The notes under the pieces are model-generated. The model searched no databases and was not told the DNA's origin. It saw only the letters and a list, made by a program, of their open reading frames with translations. DNA of 64,000 nucleotides from Adiantum capillus-veneris (Eukaryota; Streptophyta; Polypodiopsida; Polypodiales; Pteridaceae): positions 60,528,119 through 60,592,118 of the forward strand of contig CM043952.1 of assembly GCA_014529385.2 (NCBI GenBank), read 5' to 3'. Below are positions 1 to 11,686 of the stretch, in pieces. Both the position numbers and the translations under genes were made by a program. How positions within the stretch are numbered: position 1 is the first letter of the stretch; every line of letters begins with the position of its first letter.

Positions 1-107
1 GCACATGTCTATATTCTAACCCTTATTCTTGTTTATTATCCCACATTAAATGATCAGTTTAATATGAGAAAATCATTTGGATTGGTTAGATATTAGATTT
101 TATGACA
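1..107 (-). repeat. 3' LTR start of gypsy element A (cut by window edge)
   Basis: On the minus strand this begins TGTCATAAAATC directly after a purine run (AAGAGAGAGG, on the complement of about 110-121), the usual polypurine tract and LTR junction. A near copy lies at 7801-7907. The rest of this LTR is outside the window. Confidence 0.7.
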
Positions 108-449
108 TTACCTCTCTCTTGAAATCATAGTCGTCCTCGACTATGAGGTAGAAGAGATAAAGCCTTAGTCAATCTTTCTTAGCGGGTACTACGACATCAT
201 TCCAAGATAAATGACTAATCCATTTGGTGCATGGGAGACATAGCTGCCGCAAGCATGTCTACTCTTTAGTCCATTTCATTCTCCCAAATAGAGTGATGAA
301 TTCTATTTGGTGTTTGAGAGACGTCGTCATCACAAACATGATTCTAAGTATGCATACTACTTAATTTGTGCACAATACAAAGAGAATTAGTCTTATAAGA
401 CAAAAACATTGATCATTTAAAAGAAACATGTACATTTGCTTACTCTAAT

Positions 450-1620
450 GTAGCATTGTAAGCATTGACAAGGTTCATACTATCCTTAAGTTGTATTCCT
501 TGCATCCATCTAGCATCTTCAAAAGGATAATTTTGGAACTTAATAAGATGCCATCAGATAATCTTACCATGTTGTAGTACCTTGTCTTCGTGCCAAAGGA
601 TAGCTTCGGGTTGTAGCACCTCTTCTTGGTCTGCGATTTCGGGAGGGTCTTCAATAATTGGTTCACTTAGTGGCTCTCCTTTATAGGGCTTAAGTAGGCT
701 CACATGAAAAGCATTATGTATGAGCCAAGGGTTTGGCAACTTGAGTTGATAATCCATCTCATTGATTGGCTTTAGAATATCTTTTTACTAGTTTAACATA
801 ATACTTTTGATGGCCCATAGGTTTTTTGTCCGTCGTTTTCCTCAATCGAACACCTTGGGAAACTTAAGTAAGACCCAATCATTTTCTTTGAACGTTAAGG
901 CCCTTCTATGCTTATCAAGTAGCAGCTTTTTGCCTTTGTTGAGATATGGATACAGCATCCTTAATATTTTGAAAAGATTCTTGCACGTCATGGCTATACT
1001 CATTGGTAGAGCGAAGATCTTCCCATGTACTTTAAGTAGCAACGGACTTATAGGTCTTCCCTCTATGATTTCAAAAGGTGCTTTTCCCATAGAAGTATGG
1101 ATAGTATTATTGTACGCATACTCTACAAGAGCTAAGTACTTTTCCCATTGTGAGCGTTGATCTACTTCTGTAACATAGGTCTTTAGTAGATCAAGAATCG
1201 TAAGATTGGCTATCTCACTTTGGCCGTTCGTTTGTGGGTGATAGCCCGAAGAGAAATTCACTCTTGTACCTAGAGTTTTGAAGAGACCTTTCCAAAAATT
1301 ACTAGTCATTCTAGGATCTCTATCTGACACGATGGATGTTGGCAATCCATGGTGTTTGAAAATCTAGGATATGAAGAGAGTTGCCATTTGGTGTGCCTTA
1401 ATAGTCTTTTTGACAGGAATAAATTGTGCTTGCTTGCTAAACGTATCAACTATTGTCCATATTCCCATATTCCCATGGCTAGACTTGGGTAATCCAAAGA
1501 TAAAATCCATGGATATACTCTCCCATGGTGAATTAGGGATTGGCAATGGCTCGAATAATCCAGGTTGCTTCCCTCTATCATACTTAGTCTTTTGGCATAC
1601 CACACATTTTGAAACATACT
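450..1620 (-). pseudogene. Integrase and chromodomain part of element A
   Basis: The integrase core shows the run SMDFIFGLPKS with the first catalytic Asp near 1530, then the second Asp in IVSDRDPRM near 1325 and the HPQTNGQSE block near 1220. Downstream, at about 450-760, come the HNAFHVSLLKPY block and a chromodomain-like end with HEDKVLQHGK, usual in plant chromoviruses. Integrase inserts the cDNA copy into host DNA; the chromodomain binds histone marks and biases the site. This is a decayed copy. Confidence 0.8.
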
Positions 1621-1699
1621 CTTGTATGGTCCACTTTCATGATAGGCCAATAAAAGTATGTCTCTACTCCTCGAAGAGTAGGTTGAATGCCTCTATGTC

Positions 1700-3210
1700 A
1701 TGCATAGGGAGGAGCATGGGATTCATACATGACTTTCTCACGAAGGGAGTGGGTAGCACATGGCCTATTTCCATGGAGAAGATAACCATCCTGCAAGGCG
1801 AATGGTTCCTCTTTTTTCCCCAAAGCAAGGGCTGACATTATGTATTTAAAGTCAGGGTCAGTAGCATACTCATCTATCATAGAAGATAGATCATTGTGAG
1901 TTGTTATAGACACACCATTAACGTCGTGAAAGTGCATCGGCCACTTGATTGTGCTTACCAGCAATGTGAATGTGAGCAATATGAAAGTAAAATTGCAAAA
2001 GAAAACATTTTCACCTCATTTGTTTTCAGAAATCTTGGTTTGTGTCATTAAGTACTTGAGACTTTGATGGTCAGTTTGCAAAATAAATGGAGTCCCCAAT
2101 AGATAGTGCTTCCATGTGTCTAGGGCATGTAGAACAGCTAAAAGCTCTTTCTTATAAATGGTCGGGCCCGTTCATCTGTATCGAGCCTTCGACTCTCGTA
2201 TGCTATGGCATGCTTTTCTAGAAGCAAGACTGCTCCAGGGCAATCGCCACAAGCATCGCATTAGACCTCAAATGGCTTTGGGAGATCCGGAAGCATTAGG
2301 ACTGGTTGTGGGAGGTAAGCTTCTCTTTGAGCTTGTCAAAAACATTTTGCTCCTTAGTAGCCCATGAATTCTTCTTTGTTAAAGTCATGTGATTGTCCTT
2401 CTATTTGAGAGAATTTTGCTATGAAGCGTTTATAGTATGCACACATACCAATAAAGCTTCTTAGCTCATGTAGATTCTTAGATTAGGCCATGCTTTTATT
2501 ACCTCCAATTTTGATGGATTCATACGGATACCATCTTGAGAGATAATATGACCTAAGTATTGAATCTCTTGAAGGAAAAATTAGCTTTTCTTTTGATTGA
2601 GAAAAAGCTTGTTCTCCCTCCATGCTTGAAAAATCACTTGAAGATGTTGCTTGTGTTCCTCCAAGGACTTGGAGTAGATGATAATATCATCAAAGAACAC
2701 CCGAGTGAATTTGCGATAGGTTCTAAAGATTTTCTCCATTAAACAATAGAATGTGGTTGGTGCATTAGTCAATCCAAAAGGCATGACTAGATATTCATAA
2801 AGGTCAAACGTTGTACAAAACACGAGCTTTAGGATATCTTCATTCACTATCCTTATTTGATGGTAGCCACTTTTAATGTCAATCCTACTGAAGTAGGTAG
2901 AGCCTTGTAGCTTATCAAACAAATCTTCTACCCGAGGTACGGGAAATCTGTTTTTGATAGTGATATGGTTTAATCCACGATAGTCCACACACATGCGGTA
3001 TGTACCATCTTTCTTTTGCAGTAAAAGGACTGGAGAACAAAAGGGAGAGGAGCTGTGCCTCACCATCCCTTTGTCTACCAATTCTTGTTCTTGCCTCATG
3101 ATATCCTCTTGTTGAGCTTGGGAAACTCTATAAGGAGGCTTGTTAGGTGGTGAGCTTTTTGGTAGGAGCTCAATTCGATGGTCATCATCCCCTCGTGAGA
3201 GATAGATCAT
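1700..3210 (-). pseudogene. Reverse transcriptase and RNase H part of element A
   Basis: The reverse transcriptase (about 2580-3210) has SSPFCSPVLLLQKKDGTYR, MCVDYRGLNHITIKNRFPVP, the SRIDIKSGYHQIRI block with its catalytic Asp, MPFGLTNAPTTF and the FFDDIIIYS form of the YxDD box. The RNase H to integrase linker follows at about 1700-2400 in poorer condition. These domains copy element RNA into DNA and remove the RNA strand. The match is strong, but the segment is not a working gene. Confidence 0.85.
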
Positions 3211-3572
3211 TCATGTGAACAATCACAATTATTCCCTTTTGTGAATCAATAGATAGATCTTCAGATCTTACACACACTTGGTTTAAATTCTTTCAATTAA
3301 TCAAATTAAGTAGAGAGAAGGTCATAACATTGCTCATCTTGAGCGAACAAAATCCTTTCGAGCTTCATGTATGCTCAATAGTGGTAAAACCAAAGGTAAC
3401 CCCCATAAGGGTCCACTGTTAATACGACAGCTCCAACAAGGGTGTTTAAATTGCATAATGCACGGGTAAATAGATCCCAATACTCACTTACAATGGTTAA
3501 TTAAAAGGTTCAACCCTTCAAGATCAAACCTAGAACTATCCTTTCTTTAAAAATAAAGAGATAACCTAGATA

Positions 3573-3585
3573 TGCTTTGATACCA
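3573..3585 (-). other. Primer-binding site of element A
   Basis: The minus strand reads TGGTATCAAAGCA, one base off the common plant primer site TGGTATCAGAGC, which is complementary to the 3' end of initiator methionine tRNA. It lies just inside the proposed 5' LTR end at 3589. Confidence 0.6.
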
Positions 3586-3733
3586 ATATGAGAGAATGGG
3601 AATTAAAGTGCAGCGGAAATTACAGATTAACTAGAACAATTAATCAATTGTGTAACATTGAGCATGTTCGAGCATGACAATTGCAAAGAAAGCAATAACT
3701 TATATTCAAATCACATATCATATACATGTGTTG

Positions 3734-3738
<5 letters not shown>

Positions 3739-3802
<64 letters not shown>
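3739..3802 (+). repeat. (GA)32 microsatellite
   Basis: An uninterrupted GA run of 64 bp in the LTR region of element A, followed after about 35 bp by C-rich tracts (3834-3860). Confidence 0.95.
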
Positions 3803-3806
<4 letters not shown>

Positions 3807-3864
3807 GACACTAGGGCTACACTTTTTGGAGCCTCCCCCCCCTCCCCCCCCTCCCCCCCCAAAG

Positions 3865-4127
3865 GACTTTGTATTAGTATGATTCTTCTTCTTTAAAAGA
3901 GCTTTTGATCAATACAACTTGTTAATCGCAAGTCGAATTGTACAAATTGAAGAGATGAAAACTAAAAAATTCAGAAGAGATTACGACTAGGCTAGACTTT
4001 GTATTAATATAATTCTTTTTCTTTAGAAGAGCTTTTTGATCAATACAACTTGCTTATCGCAATTCTAACTGCACAAATTGAAGAGATGAAAGCTCAAAAA
4101 TTTGGAAGAGAATGCGACTAGGCTTTT
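3865..4127 (+). repeat. Tandem duplication, about 130-bp unit
   Basis: Two adjacent units each run from gactttgtatta through gatcaatacaactt and acaaattgaagagatgaaa to gactaggct. The first starts at 3865 and the second at 3995. They differ by scattered substitutions and small indels, so the duplication is not recent. Confidence 0.85.
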
Positions 4128-4288
4128 CACTTAAAACACCTTGTTGAACTCAATCTCGAGGCCCTAACGGGTGATGGAATTTGGGGACATTAAACAAGAA
4201 TTGGGTTGGAAAGAAGATATGTAAGCATTAAGAAGTAGTAATCTGCTTTGTTGTTAATTAGTGTAAGCATTATACTTGACTATGGAGG

Positions 4289-4289
<1 letters not shown>

Positions 4290-4355
<66 letters not shown>
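4290..4355 (+). repeat. (GA)n microsatellite
   Basis: A second GA run of about 66 bp in the same LTR region, about 490 bp after the first. Confidence 0.95.
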
Positions 4356-4359
<4 letters not shown>

Positions 4360-4949
4360 TGATGATGGAGCTTGAGAAGAGCATGGAGATCTTCCTTTAG
4401 ACAAAAGATTGCTTGGAGCTTCGAGAGCCAAGAAGACAGAAGTACCTCTACTCTCTCCAATGCAGCTCCATTCAAGAAAGAAAAATTATCCCTTTGTTGG
4501 TCCTCAAACATGAAAGTTGTTCATCTCTCTGTCTCTAGAAAGACTCGTGACCCTTTTTTAGGAAGCACCTTCTTTTTGGAGATATTCATAAAAATACTCA
4601 TACTAGGTCCCTTTCTCTTTTTAGTGCTCCATTTACCTTCTCTCTTGCATGGGATTCTTGTGGACCACATCCCTTATCTCCATATAGCTTTAGGTTGGCA
4701 TGTGTGGATAATAACACCTTGTCTCCCATTCCCACCTTTTGGCTAGCCATACTGCCCACTTTTGGAGGCTTTCAAGGTCTGTTTCGAATTCTTTTGGACT
4801 CTCAAATATCCCTTTTTTGTCCCATAAAATCCCATTGAATCCTTAACAAATTTTAATGGCACTTCTAAAAAATGCATTCAAATTCTAGAACTTCCTAATT
4901 CACAAACAAATTCTTGTGTCCATTGTACATAATTGGCCCTTCTACAATT

Positions 4950-6110
4950 TTTTCTCTCACAAGAATGGCCAATTTTGAAGAGAGAAAAGTCATTTATGAA
5001 AACCAAAAATGAAATTGGTGACATTGGGTTTCTTTGGTCCCTACTTGAACTGGTACAACTAGACTAGGTCTCCTTTCTGGAACTCATGCACTTTCAATTT
5101 TCTATCATGCCAGTATTTCCTCTATGGCTGCACTACCTCTTGTTCTACTATTTCTCTCTATCAGATTGTGTCCAACTTCAGTATATCATCCAGTCTTTTA
5201 TTTTTATTTGAAGTATAATTCATGCCATGTCATTTGCAAGTCTAAGACTTGGAATAACAAATTTCAATGGTACGACGGCCTCTATTCCATATACCATCTT
5301 GAAAAGGTGTCATTTTAGTGGTAATCATATACGGTATTTGATATGCCCATAATGATGTCTAAATCTTTGATAGGATATTCTTTAGGTTTTGTTGCTACTT
5401 TTAGTCTATTGTCCATTGCATCTAGGATAATAAGGTGTTGGCTTTGGATGCTTGATAAAGAAAATTTAAGTCAATATTTGGGATAATAAGGTGTTGTCTT
5501 TTGATGCTTGATAGAGAAAATTTAAATCAGTATCTGGATAGTATTGTTAACGAAATGAGTTCTTTGATCTGAAACTATCTCCAGAGAACATCCATACTGA
5601 CATATGATATGATTATATTTTAAAGTAGGTTGTGGCTTGGTTGTGTTGTTGGGGAATTCCTTAGCTTCCACCCATTTACTGACATAGCATATTGCCATAA
5701 CTATACACTTATTCTTTGTGGTTGTGACTTTCTTAAATGGACCCCATAAAAAGACCCCACTTCATGAATATTTCTAAGGTTTAATTTGTGGTCAGAGGAT
5801 AGTCGGCCAATGCATTCTCTGGAAAATATCACATGTCTTGTATAACATCTCGCATCGCACACTTTGCCAACCATAAACCAACCTGTAGAATTTTCTTGTA
5901 AGTGATGCTAGTTGAAAAGTATCCTCCTTGAACTCCCAGAGTGAGCTTCAGTGGCAACTTGCACCCTTCCTTGCATAGGCACACACCTTCTTAAAATTCC
6001 ATCAATTTTCAGTCTTTACAAAGATCCAGCTATAATTGTGAGGAACTTTCAAAGTTGCTTATTTTTTCCCATAAACAATGTAATGGAAATGGCATATGAA
6101 CTTTGAGAAT
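4950..6110 (-). pseudogene. Integrase fossil of a non-chromovirus gypsy
   Basis: Conceptual minus-strand translation around 5600-5730 gives an integrase-like stretch with CYVSKWVEAKEFP, and around 5250-5400 another with TPF.MVYG-like text, both typical of the OTA (Athila/Tat) branch. The zinc-binding part appears to lie at 5780-5950. It is heavily decayed, carries no terminal repeats of its own that I can see, and sits within the LTR region of element A. It is probably older than A or a separate nested relic. Confidence 0.5.
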
Positions 6111-6710
6111 ATCGAATTAGGAGAATTAAAGAAAGCATTTTTGTGAGACTGCTTTGAGAGCATAGAGGGTGAACTTAATTGATGGTAGCAACACAACCAT
6201 AGTACTTGATTAACTCGGCATAAACAATACTTTTGCAAGAGAGAGAGTTTAGAGAACTTGACAATAGTTGAGGACCGGATTTATTTGGAGCCGGTCCCCC
6301 CTCCAAAGGCTTTTGTATTATAGATTCTCCCATCAAGAGAGACTTGGTATAATACAATCCTTGTGTTCCTTGTGACCTAGGTGATGCAATGAAGATGGAG
6401 AGCTTCATGCATCACGAGAATAACATAGACTTGTAGAAAGCATTAACCATCCCCGGCCTCGGTCCCAAGGCCTCAAACACCTTCAAAGGTGGAGAGAGCT
6501 AGCGGGGAATGGGGGTAGGGAAGAGGAAGAGGAAGAAGAAACATATATAGGAGAAAGAAGTAGTTCCTCACTTATCATCACTCTTCTTGCTATCATACAT
6601 AATAGCATAGTAATGAAGATGGAGAAGATGGCAAGCTTAAGCATTGAAGCATGGCTCTTGGTTGGATTTGCATTCCATAGCCAAGAGTGTGTTGGTGTAG
6701 GCTCTCAACT

Positions 6711-7439
6711 TCTCAACAAGCTTGGAGAACGAGATGGAGTTCCTCCACTTTCACCAAGTGAGAATGTTTTAAAAATGAGTGTGTGAGAGGTGTATACCCC
6801 CAAGCATACCCCTTGCCTGCTTTGGGCGAGCCCTCCTTTTTGCTCAAGCATGAAGCTCATTGGACCCCTCTCCCTCTAGCCAATCACATGCACAATGCAT
6901 TTCAAGCACATGGGTAGTCTTTGGACAAGTGTCCTCCTACCCCTTTGAGAGAGAGAGCTTGAAAATTTCTAATATTTGTTTAATTGAACTAGAAGCTCAT
7001 TGGACCCCTCTTTAGACCAGCCAAAAGGATTCAAGCACACCATGTGGCTAAGCATAGAAAGAGTCTGACATGTGTCCATGTGTCCCTTGAGAAAGGGGGT
7101 GCCCTTTGGGTGAGTGGGAGGCTCAGGGGGTGTACTATGTAGTCATGTTAATGTATAACGTGAGTTTGAAAGGAAGGGTTTTAAAATGCCAAAATTTTAG
7201 GCAAATTTAACAGAGATACATTAAAATAAGGGGTTTTTATATTCAATTTTGAAAAAAAATGGTAAAATAAGGGGTCAGTTTATTCATTCAGACATGTTAA
7301 AAGAGGGGTTTTTGCAATACCCCACGAACGCACATTATACTAGGGAGTTATTGAACGGTGACCCCCCTGAGGTGGGAAATTAAGTCAAAGATTCCCCTAA
7401 CTTTGGGGCTTTCCCCTCCTTTGTAGGGTCTCTTTTTTA
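6711..7439. other. LTR-region text without genes
   Basis: No coding domain is seen. The text holds short phrases that recur nearby (gctcattggacccctct at about 6856 and 6990) and A/G-rich runs such as aaggggtt around 7200-7310. It reads as noncoding LTR sequence of element A. Confidence 0.4.
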
Positions 7440-7625
7440 TTCAAGCACCTTACCCCCCATGCATGGGAAGCTTCTCAAGCACCTTCCTCATTAAACATGA
7501 CAAGCACCTCAAGCACCTTAGTCATCCGGCAAGACAAGCATCTTAGTCAACAAGCACGACAAGAACCTCAAGCACCTTAGTCAGCAAGCACAACAAGCAC
7601 CTCAAGCTTAGGTCAGGTTCCCACC
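7440..7625 (+). repeat. Minisatellite, about 24-bp core CAAGCACCT...TTAGTCA
   Basis: Degenerate copies of caagcacctcaagcacct and ttagtca(gc/ac)aagcac recur at least four times between the LTR-region text and the conserved LTR start. No coding potential is evident. Confidence 0.7.
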
Positions 7626-7800
7626 TCAAGCTCAGCCCTAGCTTGCCTAAGGTCAAAGGACTTTTACCACTAATCATTGGAGGTCTTTAATGAAGCTAAC
7701 CCTAAGGTCTTTTAAGCTCCATTAGCTAGCCTTGCTCTTTGACAGACCATCTCTCATTTGGACCCCTTTACCATTGCCCCGTGTTGAGATAGATCCCTAA

Positions 7801-7907
7801 GCACATGTCTATATTCTAACAATTGTTCGCATTTATTTTTCCACATTAAATTATCAGTTTAATATGAGAAAATCATTTGGTATGGTTAGATATTAGATTT
7901 TATAACA
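7801..7907 (-). repeat. 5' LTR start of element A
   Basis: The segment matches 1-107 over its length, with shared blocks gcacatgtctatattctaac, aatatgagaaaatcatttgg and ggttagatattagatttta. On the minus strand it begins TGTTATAAAATC. Together with 1-107 it brackets element A. Confidence 0.7.
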
Positions 7908-7989
7908 AGTAGTGATATCTTAACTTCAAGCACAAGAAAAGATTTTTCAAAAAGAATGGATCTCCTATGAGTTTGGAGTTTTTTTTCAA

Positions 7990-10900
7990 AACCCTAAAAG
8001 GACACTATTATATCCTCTTAGGTTACCAACCTAGTGTTGAGAGAAGCAGATTTGACAATTCTGCTACATCTTCTTAACCCCTTGGCAACGACAAAAACCA
8101 CATGGGGCAGAGGGGAAACCAATATCTTTTCAACAATCAATGTCCTCTGAAACCTTCCAATGGCAATAAAAAGGTAATGTGTTTTAAATTTTTTCAATTT
8201 TTCCACTATGCATATAAGTGCCCAAACAACGCTGCTAAGAGCAATGGTCAATGCAATGGAGTCACACAAAATCCCAACCAAAAACCATTCAACAACAACC
8301 GCCAAAATGGTGCACAAGTTAACCTCATCGAAGATGCTACTCCCGACGACATTGAAGTTGAAGTCAATTACGGTGAGGGATATGATCGTGAGTATGATGT
8401 CAATCACAACCCTTCTCTAGGTCTTCCTATATCTCAACACACTTTACTCAAAGTGAAAGGTGCAATTAAGGGTGAAGATATCACAATTCTCTTAGATAAT
8501 GGTAGTATCCATGATTTCATCTCTACACGATTGGCATAACAACTTTCTCTCTGTCAATTATCTTCACCTCATAGAGTAAAGACCGTCTTTAATAATCAAC
8601 TGTCTTTCGTAAAGACTATCTTTGATAATCTAAATTCAATTGTAGAACTCAAGTTATTGTTGAAGCTTGCATTGGTGAATTTTCACATACGCATACATTA
8701 CTAGTCACACCATAGCATGGTAATAATATGATTTTGGGGATGCCTTTCCAACATGAATTTAACCCACCAATCAATTATAAAACGCAAAATTTTACTCTCA
8801 CCCATGAAAACAAAACCTACTATCCAAGAAAACCTGGAGCATCAAAAATCTCCACTACTTTCGCACACTCGGTCCAAACAAGCAATTTGAAAGCAAGGGA
8901 AGACATAAACCAAGTCTCTACTAAAACTAAAACTCCTCATCACTCTACACATGATGACTTTCTCTCATAGTTTAAAGATTGTTTTATGCATGACTTGCCT
9001 CCTAGAATACCACCTCACACCTTGAAGACCATAAAATTGATATTATATCGAGTAGTGAGACTCCTTGCAGAGCATCATACCGTGTAAACCCAACCGCACA
9101 CAAATTTACATGATCAATGGTTTATTGGACCTAGTAGTTCACCATACGGAGCTCCAGTACTTTTTGTTAAGAAGAAAATTGGAACCTTTCGTATGTGTAT
9201 CGACTACTGGACTTTAAACAAGATCAGCATCAAGAATAGGTTTCCTATTCTTGTCCCAGAGTTTATGATCTGTTAGACAAACTAAAAGGGGCAAAATTTT
9301 TCAACAAGATTGTCCTTAAATCAGGGTATTACCAAGTCAAAATGTTTGAGGAAGATGTTTACAAAACTGCATTCAAAACACAAACTTGGCACTATGAATT
9401 CCTTGGCATGCCATTTGGTTTGAAAAATGCACTAGCCAACTTCACTCGTATGATGAACAAAATTTCAATTGACCATCAAGATTTATTCATTGTATTTTGT
9501 TGATGATGTCCTGGTGTTCAATAAATTTGAAGAAGAACATAAGGAACATTTAATACCGTGACCTTCTTTCACAAAACCATCTATACATGAAATTTGAAAA
9601 GAGCTTATTTTTCCAATCTGGAATTGAGTATTTGGGAGACATTGTATCAAGAAAGGGAATACATGTAGATCCCAAGAAAATGAAGCTATTTAATCATGGC
9701 CTGCACCCAAAAACCTACATGAGCTACGTTCTTTCATTGGCTTTATAGTTACTATAGAAAGTTTGTTCATAATTTTTCTTATAAATCTCATTATCTGACT
9801 CTCTTGTTAAAGAAAAAAAATCCATGCATATGAGTTGATTTACAAGAAAGCTCATTCATTGCACTCAAGAACGCTTTAACTAATGCACCTATGCTACAAT
9901 TGCCTAATTTTGATAGACTAATCTTTTTTGTAGTCATCGATGCTAGTGGAAAAGATATTGGTACAGTTTTCATGCACGAGAACCATCCACTTGCATTTGA
10001 AAGTCATAAATTTCAACCCTCTGAATCTAATTTTAGTACATATAAAAAAAATTTGATTGTTGTAGTGCATGCTCTTAAAATTTGATAACATTATATAACT
10101 GTTGTTGATTTGATAATCAAAACTGATCAACAAAGTATCAAGTATTTATTTTCTCAACCCCTAATAGATGATAGGCATATTAAGTGGGCTACTTCTATTC
10201 AAAGTTTCCATCCTAATATTCAAAACAAACCTGTTTAAAAAAATGTTGTAGCTAATGCCTTGAGTTGGAGACCCTCTCTTAATAACCTATCAACCATTAC
10301 GGGTACTTCATTTGATTCTATGTCGGATATGTATGCACAAGATGATGATTTCAAAACCACATGGTTGCATATGCTTGACAATTTGGTGCACATATTTCTC
10401 AAATACACCATAAAAGAAATTTTCCTTTACTTCAAATTGAAATTGTGTATCACAAAACCATTTTGTATATTACTCATTTAGAATTACATAAACCTCCTTA
10501 TGATACACATATAGGATTTGTTGCTACCTTCCAAAATTTATATCGTGATTTTTATTGACCTGCAATGAAAGTGATGCTAAACGTTATGTTTCATCTTGTT
10601 TGATTTGCCAAAAGATTAAAGCAACAACAAGTAAGAAAGTTGGCCTTTTATACACTTTCCCCATTCTTGAAAGACATTGGAAACACATTACCATGGATTT
10701 TGCTACTAGTTTCCCACTCATTGCTCACAAGCATGATATGATTTGGAATGTTACTGATTGGTTTTCTAAACAAGCATATTTCATTTCATGTAAGAAAACT
10801 CTCACAACACATCAAGCTACACTCGTTTTTCTTAAAGATGTCTTTCCACATCATGGTTTACCAAAGGTAATCATATTTGATAGAGATTCCAAATTTTGTA

Positions 10901-11379
10901 GTGCTTTTTGAACTACAATTTTTGAAAATCTTGATACTACTCTTGATTTTACTTCTACATTTCATCGCGAGTCTAATGGTTAAATAAAATTCACTAGTCA
11001 CACCATCATTGATTTATTAAAAGCTTATGTGTCTTCTCAACCAAGGAAATGGGATGATTATCTGCATATTTTACAATTTGCTTTAAAAAATACCACTCTC
11101 TGCTATAAGTAAATCTCCATTTGGGATTGTGTATGGTCACTCTCTTCCTAATCTTCCTTTACGCCTTTCTAACATCGTGCATGTTGCCCATACTTTTACT
11201 ATAAATTTTCATGATAAGATTCATTTCGCTATCAAGCATTCACAAGAACTTTACACTAAGCATGCTAATCAGCATCGCAAAGCACATGAGTTTGAAGAAG
11301 GTGATTATGTTATGGTTCAAATTAAAAAGCAAAGAATTAAAAGTGTTGATACAAATGTTTTTGTAAAGCTTGAAGAGCC
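7990..11379 (+). mobile_element. Ty3/gypsy element B, internal region, decayed
   Basis: Plus-strand gypsy domains follow in order. A gag-type zinc-knuckle remnant lies near 8190, a retropepsin-like stretch (EDITILLDNGSIHDFIS) at about 8470-8530, reverse transcriptase at about 9110-9560 ([14 protein letters not shown], then FVDDVLVF), RNase H at about 9890-10270 and integrase at about 10550-11370 (VSSCLICQKIK, ITMDFATSFP, HHGLPKVIIFDRD). The sequence type suggests a chromovirus. Many breaks are present and no LTR is seen on either side. The 3' end is cut by copia D, whose LTR starts at 11380. It is an old fossil. Confidence 0.8.
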
Positions 11380-11574
11380 TGTGCGAGAGCGTGTGTGTGT
11401 GTGTGCAGCAATGGAGAAGAGAGGAGACACAGGTTTGGGTGGACTCCAAACACAATAATGTTAGGGTTATGAGTCCTTATTCTTTTATGTAGAATGAATG
11501 GTCAGTGTTAGTTCCTGGTAGTCTCTGGCCGCCCAATACTTAGGCGCGGCACATTGGGCTTTACCACCCCAACA
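11380..11574 (-). repeat. 3' LTR of copia D
   Basis: On the minus strand it starts TGTTGGGGTGGTAAAG right after the purine tract AAGTGGGAGGT and ends in CTCTCGCACA. The length of about 195 bp, the polypurine tract and the TGTTGGGG start resemble the LTRs of copia F at 16602, so D and F are probably related families. Confidence 0.7.
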
Positions 11575-11616
11575 ACCTCCCACTTAAAGGACAATGTGCC
11601 TTTAAGCTGGGGTGAC

Positions 11617-11618
<2 letters not shown>

Positions 11619-11682
<64 letters not shown>
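11619..11682 (+). repeat. (TA)n microsatellite
   Basis: An uninterrupted TA run of about 64 bp between the polypurine tract and the pol end of copia D. Confidence 0.95.

Positions 11683-11686
<4 letters not shown>

Larger units (their letters stand above)
1..7907 (-). mobile_element. Ty3/gypsy chromovirus A, decayed, minus strand
   Basis: Read from high to low coordinates the order is 5' LTR region, primer-binding site (3573-3585), reverse transcriptase, RNase H, integrase, chromodomain, polypurine tract and 3' LTR, which is the gypsy order. The C-terminal chromodomain places it among chromoviruses, whose integrase targets heterochromatin. The outer LTR ends match each other (1-107 and 7801-7907). 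The gag and protease segments are not recognisable between the primer site and the reverse transcriptase. It is broken in several places and is a fossil. The 5' LTR region, 3589-7907, is too long for one simple LTR and holds other repeat material, so the full extent to 7907 is inferred from the terminal match. Confidence 0.7.
3589..7907 (-). repeat. 5' LTR region of element A, composite
   Basis: The region is bounded by a TG...CA type edge at 3589 next to the primer site and by the LTR start TGTTATAAAATC at 7907. Two blocks inside it (about 3600-4400 and 6110-6700) look related: both carry GA runs, a ggagcc-plus-C-run motif followed by aaagg.cttttgtatta, and gatggag-rich text. Between them lies an integrase fossil from another gypsy group (about 4950-6110). 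Either an older element is nested in one LTR, or two related LTRs are joined. I cannot tell which. Confidence 0.45.
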
